In this document: positions 1 to 7,134 of the stretch, piece after piece | Layout of the letters: every line of letters begins with the position of its first letter | Numbering within the stretch: position 1 is the stretch's first letter | Assembly (NCBI RefSeq): GCF_900312745.1 | Contig: NZ_OMPD01000014.1 | Location: 2,356,001 to 2,420,000, forward strand | Length of the DNA stretch: 64,000 nt | From: Aquimarina sp. AU58 | GTDB taxonomy: Bacteria > Bacteroidota > Bacteroidia > Flavobacteriales > Flavobacteriaceae | Reading direction: 5' to 3' | The notes under the pieces: model-generated | What the model saw: the letters and a program-made list of their open reading frames with translations, nothing else | What the model was told of the DNA's origin: nothing | The model's database searches: none | Program-made: the position numbers and the translations under genes

Positions 1-492
1 ACAGATGAACAAAAAGCCTTTTACGATACAATAAAGGAAAGTGTAGATGCTGAAGGAGTTGTCGAGATTAATGTTACTGAAAGTTCTGATAAAATCACTT
101 TTGGGGATTTTACTAAAGAGACTATTGATATAGATGACATTAATGCAATAGGTGAAGGAGAAGCTCTAAATCAAAATTCTATTTTAGGTCACGAAATTAA
201 CGAACAACACGAAAAACAAATTTTAGACAATACAGAAAGAACAAATAAAGAAGGAACGGGAGCTCATCAAAAATCTTTTAAGACTGAAGAAAATATTACG
301 GGATATACTAGAGGAGAACAAACATATTCTAATAGGAGTGCAACAAAAGTTGTGAAAAGAGAAAGATATGGAACAAGTACTTATTATCAACGTTCTTATG
401 ATTCTTCTATTAAATTTACAAAAGGAAGTAAAACAGTAACAGAAAGTTATAAAGTGAGAAAAGGGAACGTAGTTCCAAGAAAAAAACAATAA
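1..492 (+). CDS. C-terminal end of a polymorphic toxin (probable RHS-type tip), 5' truncated
   Basis: The frame is open from the first base to the stop at 490-492 (163 residues seen), so the gene starts left of the window. The visible part is hydrophilic and ends in a basic tail. It has a motif GHEINEQHEKQ near residue 63 and an AHQKSF segment about 25 residues later; a GHE...E...AH pattern occurs in toxin tips of some Bacteroidota RHS proteins and may bind metal, but it is not a proper HExxH zincin. No RHS core is visible here. The toxin assignment rests on the next gene, 3 bp away, which looks like a small immunity lipoprotein, and on the RHS tip 1 kb downstream. Activity unknown. Confidence 0.55.
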   Translation, partial: TDEQKAFYDTIKESVDAEGVVEINVTESSDKITFGDFTKETIDIDDINAIGEGEALNQNSILGHEINEQHEKQILDNTERTNKEGTGAHQKSFKTEENITGYTRGEQTYSNRSATKVVKRERYGTSTYYQRSYDSSIKFTKGSKTVTESYKVRKGNVVPRKKQ

Positions 493-495
493 TTT

Positions 496-834
496 ATGAA
501 AACAGTATATTATTTTTTAATTCTTTTAATTGTTACTCTATCTTGTAATACAGGGCTTTCTCAAGAGAAAGAAGCCATTGATAAATTTGAATCTAAACTT
601 CATATTTTAAAAAGATATTTTAATGAAGAAACAATTAAAGGCAATGGATTAGATGAAGCAATTACGTTCTTAGAACAGCTAACAAATATTAAATCTGATA
701 TAGGAGATGGATATGAAGATATAAAAACTCCTACCATTAAGAATTTAAATGACTGGCAAGACTGGTATAAAGAGAATAAACATCTTTTGTATTGGGATGA
801 CCAAGAACAGAAAGTAAAAGTCAAAACAGAATAA
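496..834 (+). CDS. Small lipoprotein, candidate immunity protein
   Basis: The 112-residue product begins with a signal peptide ending in a lipobox-like TLSC, so Cys17 would be lipidated and the protein held in the periplasm. The rest is a charged, helical-looking domain with several Trp near the C-terminus (NDWQDWYKENKHLLYWDD). I do not recognise the family. It starts 3 bp after the putative toxin end and is followed at once by a strong terminator, the usual layout of a toxin-immunity pair. If so, its partner toxin should act in the periplasm or envelope. The immunity role is inference from position only. Confidence 0.6.
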   Translation: MKTVYYFLILLIVTLSCNTGLSQEKEAIDKFESKLHILKRYFNEETIKGNGLDEAITFLEQLTNIKSDIGDGYEDIKTPTIKNLNDWQDWYKENKHLLYWDDQEQKVKVKTE

Positions 835-835
835 G

Positions 836-863
836 TAAAAAGCCACCTTCGGGTGGTTTTTTT
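836..863 (+). terminator. Intrinsic terminator after the toxin/immunity pair
   Basis: A GCCACC stem, TTCG tetraloop and GGTGGT stem are followed by seven T. It lies 2 bp after the lipoprotein stop codon. The last T of the tract overlaps the stop codon of the convergent XRE gene. Confidence 0.85.
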
Positions 864-1194
864 ATGAGTACGCTTTTTTAGCTTTAGTATCTCTAATGAT
901 GGTATCAATTAATCTAAACAACATATTTTGCGTCTCTTCGTCTAGATTCTGTATATCTTGCAACCGTTGTACTGTTTTTTTATCAAAAGAAGCGTTAACA
1001 CCTTCACCTACCAAATAATCAAGAGACACCCCAAAAGCATCTGCAATACTTTTAGCAGCTTCAATAGATGGTATTGCTTCATTACGTTCGTATTTACCAA
1101 TCATCACACGGGATACATTAGTCTTATTGGCTAAGTCTGTTTGTGATAAATTATGTTTTTTACGAAGTTCTTCTATGATCTTACCTGTATCCAT
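862..1194 (-). CDS. XRE/Cro-CI family transcriptional regulator
   Basis: The 110-residue protein carries a helix-turn-helix of the Cro/CI type at residues 8-62 (LRKKHNLSQTDLANKTNVSR, then YERNEAIPS and DAFGVSLDYLVGE), followed by a helical C-terminal part that may dimerise. It is probably a DNA-binding repressor. It converges on the toxin/immunity pair and shares the terminator region. Its upstream region holds a Bacteroidota-type promoter on the same DNA as a promoter pointing the other way, towards the headless RHS cassette, so it may control both. The target is inference. Confidence 0.85.
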   Translation of the reverse strand: MDTGKIIEELRKKHNLSQTDLANKTNVSRVMIGKYERNEAIPSIEAAKSIADAFGVSLDYLVGEGVNASFDKKTVQRLQDIQNLDEETQNMLFRLIDTIIRDTKAKKAYS

Positions 1195-1281
1195 GAATAT
1201 GTTTAAATGTTACAAAAAGCAACAATAGTAACGCTTTAAGGCAAAAATACGTAATTAAAAGTGAAATAAGTATCTAATAGT

Positions 1282-1313
1282 TTTGTTGCAAATGTAAATA
1301 AAAGATATATTTG
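1282..1313 (+). promoter_or_regulatory. Bacteroidota-type promoter facing the RHS cassette
   Basis: TTTG at 1282-1285 and TATATTTG at 1306-1313, separated by 20 bp, match the Bacteroidota consensus TTTG and TAnnTTTG. Transcription would start near 1320 and enter the 129-bp repeat, meeting its terminator hairpin at 1398-1425 before any RHS coding sequence. Confidence 0.6.
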
Positions 1314-1320
1314 TATCCAA
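1289..1320 (-). promoter_or_regulatory. Promoter of the XRE gene, overlapping the opposite promoter
   Basis: Read leftward there is TTGG (1317-1320), 20 bp, then TACATTTG (1296 down to 1289), a good -7 box with a near-consensus -33 box. It would give a leader of about 90 nt before the XRE start at 1194. It occupies the same DNA as the rightward promoter, so the two should compete. Confidence 0.5.
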
Positions 1321-1326
1321 TAGTTA

Positions 1327-1455
1327 GGTAATGGGTCAAACTGGTGCTTTTGAGAAAAAGTGTATTTTTGATATTGATTATCAATAATTTATAAAACAAA
1401 TAAGCCTCTTTATTGAGGCTTATTTATGTTGTTTGTACTACTTAAAATTGCTTAG
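1327..1455 (+). repeat. 129-bp flanking repeat, copy 1
   Basis: Nearly identical to 3057-3185 (about half a dozen mismatches by eye). Both begin with GGTAATGGGTCAAACTGGTG and contain the same terminator hairpin. In copy 2 the repeat begins inside the last codons of the Ntox50 immunity gene, so it looks like a 3'-flank module. The two copies bracket the headless RHS tip and its immunity gene. Confidence 0.85.
1398..1430 (+). terminator. Terminator hairpin within repeat copy 1
   Basis: A perfect 11-bp stem: AAATAAGCCTC at 1398-1408, a six-base loop, and GAGGCTTATTT at 1415-1425, then T-rich sequence. It would stop transcripts from the promoter at 1282-1313 after about 110 nt. Confidence 0.65.
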
Positions 1456-1488
1456 AACCTATTAAATAAGGGTTTTGTATTGCTACGT

Positions 1489-1505
1489 GGGTCAAATTGG
1501 TGCTT
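1489..1505 (+). repeat. Short third copy of the repeat head
   Basis: GGGTCAAATTGGTGCTT matches the start of the 129-bp repeat except for one base, and the similarity then stops. It lies about 28 bp before the point where RHS coding sequence abruptly begins, so it may mark a recombination junction. Confidence 0.55.
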
Positions 1506-1532
1506 GGTTATATTTGCTAACTAAACAAGTGA

Positions 1533-2765
1533 AATATTACCTATATTTACGATGCCACTGGGGTAAAATTAAAAAAGATTACAACAGAGGGAAGTTCATC
1601 GACAACAGAATATGCCGGTAATTATGTGTATAAGAATGGTACATTAGAATTCTTTAACCATGCAGAAGGTATTGTAGAATTTGAAGCCGATGGGTATAAG
1701 TATGTCTATCAGTTTAAAGACCATTTAGGGAATATCAGACTATCCTATAAAGATGCTGATAAAGACGGTAGTATCAGTACTTCTGAGATCATACAAGAGA
1801 AGAATTATTATCCTTTTGGATTACAAATGCGTGGGATTAATGAAACGCTACGTGGTAGAAATCATAACTATGGATATAATGGAAAAGAAGAGCAAGACGA
1901 GTTAGATTTTAATACACTTGATTATGGAGCAAGGTTTTATGACCCTGGAGTAGGTCGATGGTTCACTCCTGATGCTCTGGCAGAAAAATATTATTCTACT
2001 TCACCATATAATTATGCGCTTAACAATCCAATACTTTATATAGATCCTGATGGGAATCAGGTAGAAATGTGTTGTGAGAAGCTACAAGGTTTTTTAGCAG
2101 GAATGATAGATAATACTTTTGGAACTAATCTAAGAAGTGGAGGAAATACTCAAAAGTTTCAAACAGGAGTTAAGCAAGCAAATGGAGCTTCGTTAGCAAT
2201 TGCTACAATTTTATTAGTTGATGGTGCAGTAAGTACTACCGCTGGTGGAGGTGGATTAATTGCTTCAGGTGCTGCGGCATCTACAGGTGTAGGTGCTCCT
2301 GTAGGAGGAATTGGTGCTGCAGCTAGTGGAGGATTACTTGCTAAAGGCGCTGTAGAACTTACTGTTGGTGGCGTTATGATGGCAAATACCATTAGTAACA
2401 TGCAGGAAGATGCCCAGAATGGAAATAGTAATTCTTCTTCAGGTAATAATAATTCGTCAGGAGAAAGTAGTGTTTCTAAAGATATACATAATGGGAAACA
2501 AGGTAAACATGTTGAGGGACATAATAATTATCAAGAAGGTAAAAGTACAATCACTGAAGATCCACAATCTTTATTAGATGATTTTCATAACGGAAGTGTA
2601 GAAAGCTCTAGTGCAATTAATGATACTAAAACAAGAGTTAATTTTGGAAAAAAGATAGGTAATTATATTAATCCAGAGACAGGAGAAGCTACATCGACAA
2701 CAAACGGAATAATCCATAATAGTAAAAAAGGAGCGCATATAGTTCCTTCAAGACCAAATTTATAA
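1533..2765 (+). pseudogene. Headless RHS tip: RHS core plus Ntox50-like RNase toxin domain
   Basis: RHS sequence begins without a start codon right after a stop at 1530-1532 (first residues NITYIYDATGVKLKK); the first in-frame initiator is a GTG at 1626. Numbering from that GTG, the RHS-associated core runs to about residue 142, with YYPFGLQMRG, YGYNGKEEQD, LDYGARFYDPGVGRW and NPILYIDPDGN. A Gly/Ala-rich hydrophobic stretch follows, then from about residue 287 a domain with GKQGKHVEGHNNY, FGKKIGNY and IIHNSKKGAHIVP. That pattern fits bacterial toxin 50 (Ntox50), a predicted RNase. It lacks the secretion and shell parts of a complete RHS protein, so it is probably a silent cassette or displaced tip that could recombine into a full gene. 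It overlaps its immunity gene by one base. Confidence 0.8.
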
Positions 2766-3061
2766 TGTATAAACAATCAAACTATGTTATTTCAGTACAA
2801 AGAGCTTTGCTTGGCTGTCTAACAAACAATATGAGCGCTATCACAATAGCATATAAAAATGATGAATTTATATTAAGAGTATATTTTGAGGAAAGACCTT
2901 CAGAAGATGAGATTGAATCTTTATCTGAAATTACATCAGAAGTAGCTGCTGATTTTCCTGAAATGACAAATATAAGAGAAGAATTTTTTATAAAAACCGA
3001 TGAAAATTATAAAGAAGAGATTTTAGATGTATGGATTATTAAAAAAGCTCCTGTTGGGTAA
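2765..3061 (+). CDS. Candidate immunity protein for the Ntox50-like toxin
   Basis: The 98-residue soluble protein has no signal peptide, as expected for protection against a cytoplasmic RNase. It starts in a TAATG overlap with the toxin stop, indicating coupled translation. Visible features are QRALLGCLTNNMSAIT, then alternating strands and an acidic helix (EERPSEDEIESLSEITSEV). This resembles a small alpha/beta family often found beside polymorphic toxins in Bacteroidota, but I cannot name it with certainty. Its final codons lie inside repeat copy 2, so its 3' end and the flanking repeat appear to travel together. Confidence 0.7.
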   Translation: MYKQSNYVISVQRALLGCLTNNMSAITIAYKNDEFILRVYFEERPSEDEIESLSEITSEVAADFPEMTNIREEFFIKTDENYKEEILDVWIIKKAPVG

Positions 3062-3185
3062 TGGGTCAAACTGGTGCTTTTAAGAAAGAGTGTATTTTTG
3101 ATATTGATTATCAATAATTTATAAAACAAATAAGCCTCTTTATTGAGGCTTATTTATGTTCTTTACACTACTTAAAACTGCTTAA
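3057..3185 (+). repeat. 129-bp flanking repeat, copy 2
   Basis: Pairs with 1327-1455 at a constant offset of 1730 bp. It starts within the immunity gene stop region and ends at the edge of the IS110 remnant, so the insertion-sequence fragment begins where the repeat ends. Confidence 0.85.
3128..3160 (+). terminator. Terminator hairpin within repeat copy 2
   Basis: The same 11-bp stem as at 1398-1425 (AAATAAGCCTC / GAGGCTTATTT), here 67 bp after the immunity gene stop, where it serves as that gene's terminator. Confidence 0.75.
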
Positions 3186-3189
3186 ACCT

Positions 3190-3389
3190 GTAACCATCCA
3201 TAGTGTGGTTTTCACTTTCGTACCAAAAATCAGTAAGTGTTCCCGCTCAATATCCAGAACATGAATCCCTCGCAAGCGACCATCTTTTAGCTCTCTACAT
3301 AGTAATCGAGCATCGATCTTATCGCTCTTCTGAAATTGTGACCCGATCGCTCGGATATGATAGCGCAGAAATGTTTTCTGTGCAGGCAT
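3190..3389 (-). pseudogene. IS110-family transposase remnant
   Basis: Read leftward, the frame encodes QFQKSDKIDARLLCRELK followed by DGRLRGIHVLDIEREHL, typical of the N-terminal DEDD (RuvC-like) domain of IS110-type transposases. The open frame is only 73 codons against well over 300 for an intact transposase, and homology is lost on both sides. There is no second half of the element and no obvious ends. It is a dead fragment abutting repeat copy 2. Confidence 0.75.
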
Positions 3390-3416
3390 GAGTAAGCGAT
3401 AAGAGTAAATAAATGA

Positions 3417-3450
3417 TAAAACTGGTTATAGTGATATAGCTGGTTTTTTT
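3417..3450 (+). terminator. Possible terminator hairpin
   Basis: AAAAC...GTTTT with an inner TTATA/TATAG pairing (a few wobbles), loop GTGA, then seven T. It lies between the IS110 remnant and the leftward HTH gene, and no rightward gene ends just before it. It may serve either strand. Confidence 0.4.
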
Positions 3451-3500
3451 ATATAGAAAAGCTACAAACTATTTAATGATTTTGTAGATAAAGAGATTAA

Positions 3501-3722
3501 TTATAATCCTATCAAACTGAAAAAATCAGAAATCTTAATCTCTCTGGCTTCACATATTTTCTCTAGAGTTTTTACAGGAATCCTATAGCCTTCTGGTCGC
3601 AGAAGTTTCCGTACAGTTTTTTCATCAAGATTATGATCGGTAGCAAAAGCTCTATTTGATTTGGCCTTAGCTACCCATTCTTTAGCAATATAATTACAAA
3701 TTCTTTTGTTGATATCTGACAT
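3501..3722 (-). CDS. Small helix-turn-helix DNA-binding protein
   Basis: Of the two possible starts I prefer the ATG at 3720-3722 (MSDINKRICNY...), because the 18 residues before it look like untranslated leader; this gives about 73 residues. The sequence AKSNRAFATDHNLDEKTVRK followed by IPVKTLEKICEAREIKISDFF has the layout of a compact XRE-like HTH common in Bacteroidota. It is divergent from the AraC-type gene at 3817 with under 100 bp between starts, so it may regulate itself or its neighbour. The family is inferred from the fold pattern. Confidence 0.65.
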   Translation of the reverse strand: MSDINKRICNYIAKEWVAKAKSNRAFATDHNLDEKTVRKLLRPEGYRIPVKTLEKICEAREIKISDFFSLIGL

Positions 3723-3791
3723 ATGACAACAAAGAAATAGGTTGTTATAATAAATTTTGCGGACGATAAGACGCAAAAGAATAGATTTGCC

Positions 3792-3799
3792 TATATTTG
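3792..3799 (+). promoter_or_regulatory. -7 box of the AraC-type gene
   Basis: TATATTTG matches TAnnTTTG. It lies 18 bp before the AraC start, giving a very short leader. No TTTG at the right distance upstream was seen, so the promoter may need an activator. Confidence 0.4.
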
Positions 3800-3816
3800 A
3801 AGAAATTTAAACGAAA

Positions 3817-4305
3817 ATGAAAAATGAAGACGCTAATATTACGATCTTCTATTGGGAGGGGAAGGTATATAGGTGTAAGCTGGTAAAAGCGATACTGCTG
3901 GATGAAATTTCATTTCAGAATGGATATAAAAAAACAAACTCTACTATAGTAGATGAGTATACAGAGGATCATCCGGTATTTAAGAGATGTAAAGATTTAA
4001 TAGAAAAAGAACAGATCTACAGAAAACAAAAACTAACCCTGGATGTATTAGCCAAAAAACTAAAAACAAACAGAACTACACTTTCTGGGGTAATAAACCA
4101 GGTGTCACAACAAAGGTTTACAGATTTTATTAATACATATCGGGTAAAAGAAGCCAAAACATTACTAAGCAATCCAGATTTTGATAAATACAAAATCTCT
4201 GCGATTGGGTATGAGGTAGGATTTAATCATGTAAGTACATTTTATAACGTTTTTAAAAAACATACAGGGGTTACACCAACGGCGTATAGGCAAAGTTTAC
4301 GGTAA
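3817..4305 (+). CDS. AraC-family transcriptional regulator
   Basis: The 162-residue protein has a poorly conserved N-terminal part of about 60 residues and a C-terminal AraC-type double HTH at about 72-162. The first helix pair is LTLDVLAKKLKTNRTTLSGV. The second holds the diagnostic ISAIGYEVGFNHVSTFYNVF followed by KKHTGVTPTAYRQ. It is much shorter than AraC proteins with a sugar-binding domain. The context (a divergent HTH gene and a downstream RDD membrane protein) does not reveal its regulon. Confidence 0.88.
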   Translation: MKNEDANITIFYWEGKVYRCKLVKAILLDEISFQNGYKKTNSTIVDEYTEDHPVFKRCKDLIEKEQIYRKQKLTLDVLAKKLKTNRTTLSGVINQVSQQRFTDFINTYRVKEAKTLLSNPDFDKYKISAIGYEVGFNHVSTFYNVFKKHTGVTPTAYRQSLR

Positions 4306-4420
4306 CATTTGTATGTAGAACACGAGTAATCATTTTTAATAGGTTAAAAATTTCCCAGTTCCGAAAAATGAAACTGGCGGGATGTATTATTGTAGGATCA
4401 AACAATAATTAGATACCATT

Positions 4421-4999
4421 ATGACCAGACAAGAATATTTACAATTTTGTAAAATCTGTACAAATCAAAAATTTGACTCAAAACAAGGGATAGTTTGCAG
4501 ATTAACTGATGCAATTGCAAATTTTGAAGATACCTGCACTACATTTGAAGAAGACCCGATACTTGCAGAAAAAGAAAAGCAACTTGCGATACCAAGAACA
4601 GTAGTGGGTAAAGAAGCGAGCCAGGGAAAAAGATTTACCAACTATATTATAGATTCTATATGTATTTTGGTATTTGGTTTTGTGTTTGGTATTGTCGTAG
4701 CCTTTATTTTTCCATCTATACTATCGATTTTAGAAACAGATAGCCGAATTATAGACTACGGGTTAGGCTTTATATTAGGAATGATTTATTATTCTTTTTT
4801 TGAAATAACTACAGGTAGAACCATTGGCAAGTTGATTACAGGAACAAAAGTCGTTGATGAGTATGGAAATAATCCTGATATACAAACCATATTAGTACGT
4901 AGTCTATGCAGGCATATTCCTTTTAATGCGTTTTCGTTTTTGGGTGACGGTTCGGGCTGGCATGATACACTGTCTAAAACAAAAGTAATAGAAGTATAA
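4421..4999 (+). CDS. RDD-family membrane protein with N-terminal cysteine motif
   Basis: The 192-residue protein has two parts. The first 40 residues carry cysteines in a zinc-ribbon-like pattern (FCKICTN, then VCRLTD and DTCTTFEED). The C-terminal RDD domain begins at about residue 65 with GKRFTNYIIDSI, has two hydrophobic stretches, and continues with FFEITTGRTIGKLITGTKVV and a third segment. RDD proteins sit in the inner membrane and their roles are mostly unknown; some transport ions or small solutes. The cysteine head is also seen in other flavobacterial members. Nothing in its surroundings indicates a substrate. Confidence 0.85.
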   Translation: MTRQEYLQFCKICTNQKFDSKQGIVCRLTDAIANFEDTCTTFEEDPILAEKEKQLAIPRTVVGKEASQGKRFTNYIIDSICILVFGFVFGIVVAFIFPSILSILETDSRIIDYGLGFILGMIYYSFFEITTGRTIGKLITGTKVVDEYGNNPDIQTILVRSLCRHIPFNAFSFLGDGSGWHDTLSKTKVIEV

Positions 5000-5038
5000 A
5001 TAAACAAGTTTGATCATTTAAATAGAGGTATATAGAAA
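4992..5038 (+). repeat. Imperfect direct repeat, left copy
   Basis: Begins AGAAGTATAAATAAAC and shares ATTTAAATAG with 5512-5558 in the same order. The two copies flank the gene at 5128-5466, which suggests a segmental duplication or insertion scar. The left copy overlaps the end of the RDD gene. Confidence 0.5.
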
Positions 5039-5070
5039 TTGTTGTTTTAAATTTATTTTGAAGTTTTAAA

Positions 5071-5101
5071 AACACGGATTGCAAATCCGTACCATCGTGT
5101 T
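5071..5101 (+). other. Palindromic element upstream of the 5128 gene
   Basis: ACGGATT (5074-5080), a GCA loop and AATCCGT (5084-5090) form a 7-bp perfect hairpin; an outer pairing AACACG with CGTGTT (5096-5101) is also possible. A decayed relative (GATTTGCAAACC) lies at 5489-5500. It has no T tract, so it is not a simple terminator. It may be a REP-like element. Confidence 0.4.
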
Positions 5102-5127
5102 CATTTTTTAATAAAGAAAAATTAAAT

Positions 5128-5466
5128 ATGAAAAAGCTAGAGGTTTTTTGTTTAGATGATACTGAGTCCAGAGAAATTGATTCAATACATAGAGGTTTTA
5201 GAGGAGATATTTATGTCAAAGTTAAAGAAGAATATTTTAACTTGAACTTTTATGATATAATACGTTTAAAACAAGATTTTGAAACAGAAATAGAAGTTTA
5301 CGGTGTTTTCTCCTCAGAACCCAATATGATAATAGTAGAAGAAGTTAAAAAAGAGTTAATAATTAGAAGTGTTGAAAATTTGTTTAAACGGAAGTATTTT
5401 GATCAAATTAAGCCATTATCTAATGCAAAACTTCAAAACTTAGAACTTTTCTTATTTTCGAAATGA
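5128..5466 (+). CDS. Hypothetical 112-residue protein
   Basis: I do not recognise the family. The product is soluble and acidic at the start (FCLDDTESREIDSIH), mixed alpha/beta in appearance, with no signal peptide, cysteine cluster or membrane segment. It stands alone between two copies of an imperfect repeat (4992-5038 and 5512-5558) and palindromic sequence, which hints at arrival as a mobile or duplicated unit. Its size and isolation resemble orphan immunity genes, but no toxin is next to it, so that remains speculation. Confidence 0.55.
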   Translation: MKKLEVFCLDDTESREIDSIHRGFRGDIYVKVKEEYFNLNFYDIIRLKQDFETEIEVYGVFSSEPNMIIVEEVKKELIIRSVENLFKRKYFDQIKPLSNAKLQNLELFLFSK

Positions 5467-5511
5467 TAAGGTGTTTCTCGATGACACAGATTTGCAAACC
5501 CCGATTGCTCG

Positions 5512-5558
5512 GAGTATAAATAAACGACTTTGATTATTTAAATAGGGTTAGATAAAAA
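5512..5558 (+). repeat. Imperfect direct repeat, right copy
   Basis: Partner of 4992-5038: AGTATAAATAAAC, then TTTGATTATTTAAATAGG. Identity is visibly lower than for the 129-bp repeat, so the event is older. Confidence 0.5.
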
Positions 5559-5595
5559 TAGGTGAAATGATACTAATAATTTATTAGTTGTAATT

Positions 5596-6057
5596 ATGAT
5601 AAAAAAAATAGGTTTTGGGATCGTTTTTTCTTTACTAGGTATGGTGATTGCTCTTTTTTTGACTTCATTTTTTAGAAACCAGATTCAGTTATTGTTTCAA
5701 TTAACAACTAATGATAGGATTCAATATTTTGGAAAAGGTTTTTATCTTTTTTTAAGTACTATATATTACATAAGTTTTACAATTTCAATAGTAGTGCTAG
5801 GTATGACTAATCTAACATTGAATTTTAAGTTGATACTAAAAAATGTGTTGATATGGATAGGAATATTTACCATCACATTGGTCATCATTTGTGCAATTAA
5901 TGCCAATTTCAAAATAATAGCATGCACGACTTGTGATGATGGAATACTTAGTATGCATCATAATGCAATTAATTATGGAATAATTCTGAGTATAAGTGCA
6001 GTTTTTGCATCAATCCCGAGTATATTAAAAATCTCAAAACAAAAAAAGATGTATTGA
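5596..6057 (+). CDS. Hypothetical four-helix membrane protein
   Basis: The 153-residue product has four hydrophobic segments at about 5-25, 48-70, 82-103 and 125-145, separated by short loops; it would sit in the inner membrane. A loop before the last helix contains CTTCDDGILSMHHNAINYG, with two cysteines and two histidines that could bind metal or form a disulfide. I do not recognise the family. It lies alone between the 5512 repeat and the outer-membrane gene at 6259. Confidence 0.6.
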   Translation: MIKKIGFGIVFSLLGMVIALFLTSFFRNQIQLLFQLTTNDRIQYFGKGFYLFLSTIYYISFTISIVVLGMTNLTLNFKLILKNVLIWIGIFTITLVIICAINANFKIIACTTCDDGILSMHHNAINYGIILSISAVFASIPSILKISKQKKMY

Positions 6058-6258
6058 AAATATCGTTGATATGGGTTACCAGCCAGTCCTTCTCTTTATT
6101 AAATATATAGCACTATGTACTCTTATCTAATATCAAAATAAAGACAGATGTAAGAAAAGATTTAGAAAAAGATGCAACCTATTGTTTTTTCGGTTGTCAT
6201 TAGATGAACAACATACATTCATATCATTACATCATAACAAATTAAAACTAACGCCTAA

Positions 6259-7134
6259 ATGATAAGAAAAAATAGAATTGTCATTATGCTGTTACTGTTT
6301 ATATCGGTAGCAGGTATTTCGCAAACAGAAAACCCAGAGCTTTCTAAGAAAGAAAAAAGAAAAAACAGACCTGCTTATATAGGGTTTACAGCAGGACTAG
6401 GGAAATCATCTTTTAGAGATTTTGCCACCTCTCCACTTTTTTATAAGGGCACGCCAAGAAACATAGCGCTATCATATACCAAAGCTGATATAGAACGAGA
6501 ATCCGAAATTGGAGCATCCTACCTTTTTGGGCAGTTTCATAATAACTTTAACAGGCATTCTCAAAGTAGTAAACTACATAGTGTATCCTTGTACTATTCC
6601 AGGTTATACCAGTTAAACATGCTTAGTTCTCCTAAGTTAAATGTAAAAGTGGGTGGATTATTTAATGCCACTACTAATTTTAGAACTAATGAAGGATTTG
6701 GTAATAACGGAGTGGGAGTAGAAATTATTCCAACTCTTTTTGGCTCTGTCAAAATCGAAAAAGATATAAGTCGTAAAGAAGAAAAGAGTAAAAAATTCTT
6801 ATTTATTAAATATAAACTAAAGAAAAGAACAAGAAATTTAGCATTTAGACTAAATGTTGGATTGGTCAATAGCTCGTTTCGAAATGGATATGTGTATAAT
6901 GGGCAATCAGGTTTGTTAAACGAAGCAAATATATTTGATGAGTATGAGTTCGATATATTTTCTGGGTTTAGGGTGAATAGTTCTTTAGACTATACTATTT
7001 CCCTTCAGAACAAAAATGCACTACGATTTTCGTATGTATGGGATGCGTATAAAACCGGAGGAGATTTTGATAAATTCGAAATGTCTGCCCATCTTTTAAA
7101 ACTCACTTTTCTATTTAATACCAATAATAAGTAA
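6259..7134 (+). CDS. Exported, probable outer-membrane beta-barrel protein
   Basis: The 291-residue protein has a signal peptide (MIRKNRIVIMLLLFISVAGISQ) and then alternating polar/aromatic segments ending in aromatic residues (AYIGFTAGLGKSSF, ASYLFGQFH, HLLKLTFLFNTNNK). This suits a small outer-membrane barrel with amphipathic strands. No named family is recognised. The stop overlaps the start of the S41 protease lipoprotein by one base, so the two are translated as a pair and probably act together at the cell surface or in the periplasm. Confidence 0.65.
   Translation: MIRKNRIVIMLLLFISVAGISQTENPELSKKEKRKNRPAYIGFTAGLGKSSFRDFATSPLFYKGTPRNIALSYTKADIERESEIGASYLFGQFHNNFNRHSQSSKLHSVSLYYSRLYQLNMLSSPKLNVKVGGLFNATTNFRTNEGFGNNGVGVEIIPTLFGSVKIEKDISRKEEKSKKFLFIKYKLKKRTRNLAFRLNVGLVNSSFRNGYVYNGQSGLLNEANIFDEYEFDIFSGFRVNSSLDYTISLQNKNALRFSYVWDAYKTGGDFDKFEMSAHLLKLTFLFNTNNK

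Noticed and set aside
1..492. Zinc metalloprotease call for the toxin tip
   Set aside because: The motif is HEINEQH, not HExxH, and no third ligand can be placed, so only a possible metal site is noted.
1327..3185. CRISPR-like array or composite transposon from the repeated 129-bp sequence
   Set aside because: There are only two full copies 1.7 kb apart, with no spacer pattern and no transposase inside the bracket, so neither fits.
3203..3391. Rightward 62-codon frame opposite the IS110 remnant
   Set aside because: It is antisense to a recognisable transposase fragment and has no family features.
4351..4381. CCAGTT...AACTGG inverted repeat after the AraC gene as a terminator
   Set aside because: No T-run follows and the stem is only six bases; it was left unannotated.
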